A DNA stretch of 32,109 bases from Clostridium saudiense (GTDB lineage: Bacteria; Bacillota; Clostridia; Clostridiales; Clostridiaceae): positions 1 to 32,109 of the forward strand of contig NZ_CBYM010000038.1 in NCBI RefSeq assembly GCF_000577815.1, in the 5' to 3' direction. Below the pieces are notes generated by a model, which was given only the letters and a program-made list of their open reading frames with translations, had not been told where the DNA came from and made no database searches. The position numbers and the translations under genes were made by a program. How positions within the stretch are numbered: position 1 is the stretch's first letter; each line of letters starts with the position of its first letter. Positions 26,687 through 32,109 of the stretch are shown here, piece after piece.

Positions 26687-27120
26687 TATTCTTCACCACC
26701 CATTTCCTCAAAATCTCTTCTTGTAACGAATTTACACTTTACAGGAAGTTTGTGTGATGCAAGTCTCATTGCTTCTCTTGCAACTTCTTCGTTAACTCCT
26801 GATAATTCGAATAATACTCTACCAGGTTTAACTACAGCTACCCAATATTCTGGTGAACCTTTACCAGAACCCATTCTTGTTTCAGCTGGTTTTTCAGTAA
26901 CTGGCTTATCTGGGAATACTTTTATCCAAAGTTTTCCTCCTCTTCTAATGTATCTGTTAATTGCTATTCTGGCAGATTCTATTTGGTTACTTGTTATCCA
27001 TCCACAAGTTTGCGCTTGGATACCAAAATCTCCGTATGCAAGGAAATTACCTCTAGTAGCTTTTCCTTTCATTCTACCACGTTGTACCTTACGATGCTTA
27101 ACTCTTTTAGGCATTAACAT
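26686..27120 (-). CDS. rplP: 50S ribosomal protein L16
   Basis: Large-subunit protein near the A site. The 144 residues begin [19 protein letters not shown]; the first ATG is chosen because AGGAGG lies 9 nt before it. [19 protein letters not shown] and [18 protein letters not shown] are the two L16 signatures. Confidence 0.99.
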   Translation of the reverse strand: MLMPKRVKHRKVQRGRMKGKATRGNFLAYGDFGIQAQTCGWITSNQIESARIAINRYIRRGGKLWIKVFPDKPVTEKPAETRMGSGKGSPEYWVAVVKPGRVLFELSGVNEEVAREAMRLASHKLPVKCKFVTRRDFEEMGGEE

Positions 27121-27138
27121 GATTATATTCCTCCTTTC

Positions 27139-27807
27139 TTACGCGTTAACTTCTTCCTTCTTTTCAACTTTTTTAGTTGGAAGAACTTCTCCATTATAAA
27201 CCCAAACTTTAACTCCGATTTTACCGTATGTTGTATCTGCTTCAGCAAATCCATAATCGATATCAGCTCTTAATGTTTGTAGTGGAATTGTTCCTTCATG
27301 ATATTGTTCAGTTCTAGCGATTTCAGCTCCACCTAATCTTCCTGAACAAGCTGTTTTAACACCCTTAGCTCCTAATTTCATAGCTCTTTGGATGCTTTGT
27401 TTCATAGCTCTTCTGAAAGAAACTCTCTTTTCTAATTGAGCAGCAATGTTTTCAGCAACTAATTGAGCGTTTGCTTCAGCATTCTTAACTTCAACTATAT
27501 TTATTAAAATGTTCTTTCCGTTTACTAATTTAGCAACCTTAGCTTTTAAAGCTTCGATTCCTGCACCACCTTTACCGATAACAACACCTGGTTTAGCAGT
27601 GTATATATTTAACTTAACTCTTTTAGCTGATCTTTCGATTTCTATTTTAGCTATACCAGCTGAGAAAAGTTCCTTCTTTACGAATTCTCTTATTTTGTTA
27701 TCTTCGATTAAGTTGTCTGCAAATGTTCTCTTATCAGCGTACCATTTTGCATCCCAACCTTTGATAACTCCAACTCTAAGTCCGTGAGGATGTACTTTTT
27801 GACCCAC
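27139..27807 (-). CDS. rpsC: 30S ribosomal protein S3
   Basis: Head protein at the mRNA entry site. The 222 residues carry the KH type-2 domain with [17 protein letters not shown] (GKGG at about 78-81) and the C-terminal signature [13 protein letters not shown]([17 protein letters not shown]). The start is [18 protein letters not shown] short basic/acidic tail ([11 protein letters not shown]) closes it. Confidence 0.99.
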   Translation of the reverse strand: MGQKVHPHGLRVGVIKGWDAKWYADKRTFADNLIEDNKIREFVKKELFSAGIAKIEIERSAKRVKLNIYTAKPGVVIGKGGAGIEALKAKVAKLVNGKNILINIVEVKNAEANAQLVAENIAAQLEKRVSFRRAMKQSIQRAMKLGAKGVKTACSGRLGGAEIARTEQYHEGTIPLQTLRADIDYGFAEADTTYGKIGVKVWVYNGEVLPTKKVEKKEEVNA

Positions 27808-27827
27808 TTGTTTTTCCCTCCTTCTTA

Positions 27828-28163
27828 CTAAGCTCTTTCTTTAACTACTACTGTAATATGACTTGTTCTCTTATTGATTCTGAACGCTTTACCGTGGTCC
27901 ATTGGTCTGAATCTCTTTAAAGTTGGACCAGCACCTACGAATGTTTCAGCAACATATAAGTTTTCAACATTTAAGTCATGATTGTTCTCTGCATTTGCAA
28001 CAGCTGATTTTAAAACTTTGTTTATAACAACTGCAGCATCTTTTGGAGTGTATTGTAATATAGCGAAAGCCTCGTTAACATTTTTTCCTCTTATTAAATC
28101 AAGAACAACTCCTACTTTCATTGGAGACATTCTCACATATTTAGCTATAGCTCTAGCTTCCAT
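27828..28163 (-). CDS. rplV: 50S ribosomal protein L22
   Basis: Tunnel-lining protein. The 111 residues show [20 protein letters not shown] at the start, the tunnel hairpin region ([21 protein letters not shown], about 75-95) and a terminal [17 protein letters not shown]. Its loop is the known site of macrolide-resistance changes; nothing unusual is visible here. Confidence 0.99.
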   Translation of the reverse strand: MEARAIAKYVRMSPMKVGVVLDLIRGKNVNEAFAILQYTPKDAAVVINKVLKSAVANAENNHDLNVENLYVAETFVGAGPTLKRFRPMDHGKAFRINKRTSHITVVVKERA

Positions 28164-28184
28164 TGGTGTTCCTCCTTTCCCAGA

Positions 28185-28469
28185 TTACTTTCTTTTTCTT
28201 GATGCTTTTTCGTCGTAATCGTGTCCTCTGTATGTTCTAGTAAGAGCAAATTCTCCTAATTTGTGTCCTACCATATCTTCGCTCACATATACTGGAACGT
28301 GTTTTCTACCATCATGAACAGCGATTGTATGACCAATCATTTGTGGGAAAATTGTTGATGATCTTGACCAAGTCTTAACAACCTTATTTTCACCATTAGC
28401 ATTCATTTCTTCTATCTTCTTTAAAAGTCCTTCGTGTACGAAAGGTCCCTTTTTTATTGATCTACTCAC
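28185..28469 (-). CDS. rpsS: 30S ribosomal protein S19
   Basis: Head protein, partner of S13. The 94 residues begin at a GTG, reading [19 protein letters not shown], with GGGAGG 9 nt upstream. Signature [30 protein letters not shown] is present in full from about 49. The 64-bp gap to rplB contains a perfect hairpin. Confidence 0.99.
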   Translation of the reverse strand: MSRSIKKGPFVHEGLLKKIEEMNANGENKVVKTWSRSSTIFPQMIGHTIAVHDGRKHVPVYVSEDMVGHKLGEFALTRTYRGHDYDEKASRKRK

Positions 28470-28510
28470 TATAATTTGCCTCCCTTCATAATCTCTAGGC
28501 CCAGTAAGCC

Positions 28511-28532
28511 TGAAGAGAATTAATTCTCTTCA
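28511..28532 (-). other. Intercistronic hairpin after rplB
   Basis: A perfect 22-nt palindrome (11 + 11 bases) starts one base after the rplB stop codon. No U-run follows (the next RNA bases are GGCUUACUGG), so full termination is unlikely. An mRNA-processing or stability element is the best guess. Confidence 0.6.
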
Positions 28533-28533
28533 A

Positions 28534-29367
28534 TTACTTACTATTTCTTCTCTTTATTATGAATCTATCAGAATACTTCTTATTCTTTCTAGTCTTGTAT
28601 CCAAGTGCTGGTTTACCCCATGGAGTAACTGGACTTGGTCTACCGATTGGTGATCTACCTTCACCACCACCGTGAGGGTGATCGCAAGGATTCATAACAG
28701 AACCTCTAACTGTAGGTCTCCATCCCATGTGTCTCTTTCTACCAGCTTTACCAATGTTGATGATATCGTTAGTAGTGTTAGATACTGTACCGATTGTAGC
28801 TCTACATTCGATTCTTACATATCTCATTTCGCCTGATGGTAATCTTAATGTTGCATAGTTACCTTCTTTAGCCATTAATTGAGCTGAAGTACCTGCTGAT
28901 CTAACCATTTGGCCACCTTTACCAGCTTGTAATTCAATGTTGTGAACAACTGTACCAACTGGCATATCTTTTAATGCTTTAGCATTACCAACTTTGATAT
29001 CAGCGTCTGCTCCAGATACTATTGTATCTCCAACCTTTAATCCTACTGGTGCAAGAATGTATCTCTTTTCACCATCAGCATATACTACTAATGCAATGTA
29101 TGCTGTTCTGTTTGGATCGTATTCTATTGTAGCAACTTTTGCTGGAATACCATCCTTATTTCTCTTGAAATCTATTATTCTATATTTTCTCTTAGCTCCA
29201 CCACCGTGGTGTCTAACAGTTATTTTACCTTGAGCATTTCTACCACCAGTTTTCTTTAAAGAAACAAGAAGTGATTTCTCTGGGCTGTTTGTAGTTATTT
29301 CTTCAAAACTAGCCATTGTCATTTCTCTTCTTGATGGTGTAGTAGGTCTAAACTTTTTAACTGCCAT
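28534..29367 (-). CDS. rplB: 50S ribosomal protein L2
   Basis: Core protein of the peptidyl-transferase region. The 277 residues show [11 protein letters not shown] at about 225-235, the family signature with the His close to the active centre. [19 protein letters not shown] (about 51-69) is the RNA-binding N-domain. The start ATG is preceded by AGGAGGG. Confidence 0.99.
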   Translation of the reverse strand: MAVKKFRPTTPSRREMTMASFEEITTNSPEKSLLVSLKKTGGRNAQGKITVRHHGGGAKRKYRIIDFKRNKDGIPAKVATIEYDPNRTAYIALVVYADGEKRYILAPVGLKVGDTIVSGADADIKVGNAKALKDMPVGTVVHNIELQAGKGGQMVRSAGTSAQLMAKEGNYATLRLPSGEMRYVRIECRATIGTVSNTTNDIINIGKAGRKRHMGWRPTVRGSVMNPCDHPHGGGEGRSPIGRPSPVTPWGKPALGYKTRKNKKYSDRFIIKRRNSK

Positions 29368-29425
29368 GCTAATTCCCTCCTTCTTTAAGCTTATCTGGTA
29401 TTATTACCAATACTACGCTTTAATA

Positions 29426-29722
29426 TTATTGCATTCCTTCGAAGAATTCAATACCTTTGCTATCTTGAGCTAATGTGATTATAGCTTTCTTTTGGTCAGC
29501 TCTCTTACCAACATGTACGCCCATTCTCTTAGTTTTTCCCATAGTTCTTATTGTTTGAACTTTTTCAACTTTAACGCCGAAAACTTCTTCGATCGCTTTC
29601 TTTATTTGAACTTTGTTAGCGCTCATATGAACTATGAAAGTGTACTTCTTTTCTGCCATTGCAGCCATTGACTTTTCAGTTATAACTGGTTTTCTGATTA
29701 TATCGTGGCTTGTTAACTTCAT
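29426..29722 (-). CDS. rplW: 50S ribosomal protein L23
   Basis: Tunnel-exit protein that docks trigger factor and SRP. The 98 residues show [12 protein letters not shown] (about 8-19), [20 protein letters not shown] (about 26-45) and [12 protein letters not shown]. Its start overlaps the rplD stop by one base (TAATG). Confidence 0.99.
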   Translation of the reverse strand: MKLTSHDIIRKPVITEKSMAAMAEKKYTFIVHMSANKVQIKKAIEEVFGVKVEKVQTIRTMGKTKRMGVHVGKRADQKKAIITLAQDSKGIEFFEGMQ

Positions 29723-30342
29723 TATGCGTACACCTCCTCAATCTTTGATACAGCATCCTTAGTCATGATTACTTTTGAGTATTTTAATAAATCATAAACG
29801 TTGATGTTGTTTACTGGAAGTACTGCTACTCCTTCAATGTTTCTAGCTGATTTGTAAACTGTTTCGTTTGCTTCAGCAGTAACGATTAATGTCTTTTTAG
29901 CATTGAAAGCATTTAACATTTTAACTATTTCCTTTGTTTTAGGAGCTTCTAATGTTAAGCTGTCTAATACTACCATTTCATCATTTTGAACTTTGCTAGT
30001 TAAAGCTGATAACATAGCAACTCTTCTCATTGATTTTGGTATTGACATTCTGTAATCTCTTGGCTTTGGTGCGAATACAACTCCACCTTTGATCCATTGT
30101 GGTGCTCTGATTGATCCTTGTCTAGCTCTACCAGTTCCCTTTTGTCTCCAAGGCTTGATTCCGCCTCCTCTAACCTCAGCTCTAGTCTTAGCTGATTGAG
30201 TTCCTTGTCTCTTGTTAGCTAATAATGCAACAACTACTTGGTGCATAGCATCTGCATTCACTTCAACAGCGAATATATTATCGTTTAATTGAATATCTTC
30301 AATCTTGTTTCCTTCTTTGTTAAATAATCCTACTGTAGGCAT
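29722..30342 (-). CDS. rplD: 50S ribosomal protein L4
   Basis: Tunnel protein; in E. coli L4 also represses the S10 operon. It has 206 residues. The extended loop carries [19 protein letters not shown] (about 59-77) and the C-domain shows [17 protein letters not shown]. The gene lies 24 bp after rplC with AGGAGG. Confidence 0.99.
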   Translation of the reverse strand: MPTVGLFNKEGNKIEDIQLNDNIFAVEVNADAMHQVVVALLANKRQGTQSAKTRAEVRGGGIKPWRQKGTGRARQGSIRAPQWIKGGVVFAPKPRDYRMSIPKSMRRVAMLSALTSKVQNDEMVVLDSLTLEAPKTKEIVKMLNAFNAKKTLIVTAEANETVYKSARNIEGVAVLPVNNINVYDLLKYSKVIMTKDAVSKIEEVYA

Positions 30343-30366
30343 TCTGTCTCCTCCTTTCTAAAGAAA

Positions 30367-30996
30367 TTAAGCTTTAACAGCGTTTCTTATTACAACTGTG
30401 CTCTTGTTAGCACCTGGGATACCACCCTTAACTAATATTAAGTTCTTTTCAGCTATTACTTTAACAACTTCTAAGTTTAATACAGTTGTGTTTACAGCTC
30501 CCATGTGTCCTGGCATGTTCTTGTTCTTGAATGTTCTTGATGGATCAGAAGAAGCTCCCATTGAACCTACTGCTCTGTGGAACTTAGAACCGTGTGACAT
30601 TGGCCCTCTGTTAGCATTCCATCTCTTAATAACACCTTGGAATCCCTTACCTTTAGATACTCCAGAAACGTCAATTTTATCTCCAGCTGCAAATAAATCA
30701 GCTTTGATTTCTTGACCTACTTCATATCCGCTGCAATCTTCTAATCTGAACTCTTTTAAAGTTCTTCTTAAAGATACTCCAGCTTTAGCAAAGTGTCCTT
30801 TTCTTGGCTTATTAACTAATTTTTCTCTTATTTCACCGAAACCAACTTGTATTGCTTCATAACCATCCTTTTCGATAGTCTTCTTTTGAACAACAACACA
30901 TGGTCCAGCTTCTACTACAGTTACAGGAACTACCTTTCCATTTTCATCGAAAATTTGAGTCATCCCTATTTTCTTACCGATTATAGCTTTTTTCAT
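30367..30996 (-). CDS. rplC: 50S ribosomal protein L3
   Basis: Assembly-initiating large-subunit protein. Starting at the ATG at 30996 gives 209 residues, [20 protein letters not shown], with AGGAGG upstream. A longer frame to 31041 runs over the ribosome-binding site and is rejected. The [20 protein letters not shown] region (about 128-147) and [16 protein letters not shown] are characteristic. Confidence 0.98.
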   Translation of the reverse strand: MKKAIIGKKIGMTQIFDENGKVVPVTVVEAGPCVVVQKKTIEKDGYEAIQVGFGEIREKLVNKPRKGHFAKAGVSLRRTLKEFRLEDCSGYEVGQEIKADLFAAGDKIDVSGVSKGKGFQGVIKRWNANRGPMSHGSKFHRAVGSMGASSDPSRTFKNKNMPGHMGAVNTTVLNLEVVKVIAEKNLILVKGGIPGANKSTVVIRNAVKA

Positions 30997-31075
30997 GTAT
31001 TTACACCTCCTAAACGTATTAGCGGATTGCTTTGCAATCATAACCGTTCAAACTGTTTATTTAATAGTTAAGCTA

Positions 31076-31384
31076 TTATAGCTTTATTTCGATATCTACA
31101 CCAGCAGGTAAGTTTAATCTCATTAATGCATCAACAGTCTTAGGTGATGGATTAACGATATCGATTAATCTCTTGTGTGTTCTGATTTCGAATTGTTCTC
31201 TTGAATCTTTGTATTTGTGAACAGCTCTTAATATTGTAACAACATCTTTTTCAGTAGGTAGTGGTACTGGACCTGCAACCTTTGCTCCTGTTGATTTAGC
31301 TGTTTCAACGATTTTTTCAGCAGATTGATCTAATATAGTGTGATCAAAAGCCTTTAATCTGATTCTTATTTTTTGTTTTGACAT
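31076..31384 (-). CDS. rpsJ: 30S ribosomal protein S10
   Basis: Head protein and, as NusE, a transcription antitermination factor. The ATG at 31384 gives the standard 102 residues, [20 protein letters not shown], 8 nt after AGGAGGG. A longer frame to 31477 enters the structured leader and is rejected. [19 protein letters not shown] and [19 protein letters not shown] are typical. First gene of the supercluster. Confidence 0.98.
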   Translation of the reverse strand: MSKQKIRIRLKAFDHTILDQSAEKIVETAKSTGAKVAGPVPLPTEKDVVTILRAVHKYKDSREQFEIRTHKRLIDIVNPSPKTVDALMRLNLPAGVDIEIKL

Positions 31385-31578
31385 TCTGGTTTCCCTCCTT
31401 TTCATGTACGCTTTACTTCTAACGCACAACAGTTGTAGTTCTGTAAACTGTTCCTGGTGTTTCACAACTAAGAACACAAGTTACTACCCCTGCCGTCGGA
31501 TTCTAGATCCTGACTTGCTCCTCAAGAATAACCCGGAAGTCCGGCAACCTCTTGATTCATCGCGTTGCGCTACACAAC
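31385..31578 (-). other. Structured 5' leader of the S10 operon
   Basis: The RNA of about 194 nt between the promoter and rpsJ is the most G/C-rich intergenic stretch here and holds several helices. A 6-bp stem (31550-31555 with 31522-31527) surrounds CCGGA/TCCGG (31533-31537 with 31540-31544) across a symmetric internal loop of 5 nt each side. A 7-bp stem (31446-31452 with 31428-31434) has an 11-nt loop, extendable by 3 bp past a bulge. A 5-bp stem (31457-31461 with 31473-31477) competes near it. I cannot assign it to a named leader family. Confidence 0.6.
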
Positions 31579-31584
31579 TTCTTT

Positions 31585-31613
31585 ATTATACTATCTTTAT
31601 AAATCTTTATCAA
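31585..31613 (-). promoter_or_regulatory. Proximal promoter of the S10 operon
   Basis: The minus strand shows TTGATA (31613-31608), a 17-bp spacer and a perfect TATAAT (31590-31585). Transcription would begin near 31578, about 194 nt before rpsJ. Confidence 0.85.
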
Positions 31614-31696
31614 GACTTTTTTTTCATCTTTTTTTAACCATTTATTCAAAAAAATTTTTAGCCTTTTAGAAGTAATTCTGTCGTTCAACTGTTATT

Positions 31697-31725
31697 ATTT
31701 TATATCGAATTTAAACTTTTTTCAA
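31697..31725 (-). promoter_or_regulatory. Possible distal promoter of the S10 operon
   Basis: TTGAAA (31725-31720), a 17-bp spacer and TAAAAT (31702-31697) on the minus strand, each five of six to consensus, about 110 bp upstream of the proximal promoter. In such AT-rich sequence chance matches are common. Between this and the terminator at 31983 I see only AT-rich DNA, no gene. Confidence 0.4.
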
Positions 31726-31982
31726 TAGTATAATTAATGAAATTTTTCTGTGTATTGCCTTATATTATATATGATTAACCTTTCTTTATTAATGTAAACA
31801 TTTTTATATAAATTTTATCTCTTCTCTATTGTTTTTCTTCATATATATAATTATTTTTTTCTACTTAAATTATTAATAATTTATAATTACATATATTATA
31901 ACCCACTTTATACGACTTATATGGTTATTGTTTAATACATATCATATAAAAATATTTTTATATAAATATTAATTTAGAAATG

Positions 31983-32020
31983 AAAAAAAGAAAGAGTAAA
32001 GGCGTCCCCTTACTCTTTCT
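31983..32020 (-). terminator. Terminator of a gene beyond the right edge
   Basis: An 11-bp stem (31989-31999 with 32010-32020) with a 10-nt loop is followed on the minus strand by seven T (31989-31983). It ends a minus-strand transcript entering from the right. In clostridia that is usually fusA-tuf, but the gene is outside the window. The remaining 89 bases to the edge show no gene. Confidence 0.85.
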
Positions 32021-32109
32021 ATTTTGTGATCACATTTTTTAAGCGCTTTAATTTAAAATTATATATTTAAAAAGATTTTAAAACTAAATTAAAAGTTTAA
32101 AACTATTCG

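Noticed and set aside
26750..27199. 149-codon plus-strand frame opposite rplP and rpsC
   Set aside because: Antisense to two conserved ribosomal genes, and no family resemblance; a shadow frame.
31385..31477. N-terminal extension of rpsJ (31 residues)
   Set aside because: It runs through the structured S10 leader and over the ribosome-binding site; S10 is 102 residues from the ATG at 31384.

Overview
The window is about 32 kb of AT-rich (roughly 30% G+C) Firmicutes chromosome, almost certainly from a Clostridium sensu stricto (cluster I) species. The pointers are strong AGGAGG ribosome-binding sites, A/T-ending codons, a sporulation amidase (CwlD), a heterodimeric iron-sulfur fumarase, a KOW protein between map and infA, and zinc-type S14, S4 and L36. 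No species is claimed. All recognised genes except yitT lie on the minus strand, so the operons read from right to left.

Right half (31.4 to 15.6 kb): the complete S10-spc-alpha supercluster in the order rpsJ, rplC, rplD, rplW, rplB, rpsS, rplV, rpsC, rplP, rpmC, rpsQ, rplN, rplX, rplE, rpsZ, rpsH, rplF, rplR, rpsE, rpmD, rplO, secY, adk, map, KOW gene, infA, rpmJ, rpsM, rpsK, rpsD, rpoA, rplQ. It starts from one or two promoters and a structured leader of about 190 nt upstream of rpsJ. It has a good internal promoter with a folded leader in front of rpsM, and ends at a strong terminator after rplQ. It supplies 27 ribosomal proteins, the RNA polymerase alpha subunit, the SecY translocon core, adenylate kinase, methionine aminopeptidase and IF-1.

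Middle (15.4 to 11.1 kb): ecfA1-ecfA2-ecfT-truA (the shared energizing module of ECF vitamin transporters plus a tRNA pseudouridine synthase), then rplM-rpsI behind a consensus promoter and an L13-type leader RNA, closed by a terminator.

Left third (11.1 kb to 1): a Na/Pi cotransporter gene with a Pho-box-like array upstream, cwlD, the fumarase pair, the divergent membrane gene yitT, a class Ia ribonucleotide reductase pair behind a textbook double NrdR box, and ptsI (PTS enzyme I). Each unit has its own visible terminator or promoter, except that no terminator was seen after nrdB or truA.

No mobile element, CRISPR array, tRNA, rRNA or obviously foreign gene was seen. Most genes are ordinary housekeeping genes, and I found no new multi-gene system. 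The interesting signals are non-coding: folded leaders in front of rpsM, the KOW gene and rpsJ, a Pho-box-like array, a possible orphan small RNA between rpsI and the Na/Pi gene, a perfect 39-bp tandem duplication, and intercistronic hairpins. On the protein side, the ribonucleotide reductase alpha chain seems to have lost the nucleotide-binding tip of its ATP cone. Several starts are non-ATG (GTG or TTG) and were settled by Shine-Dalgarno spacing.
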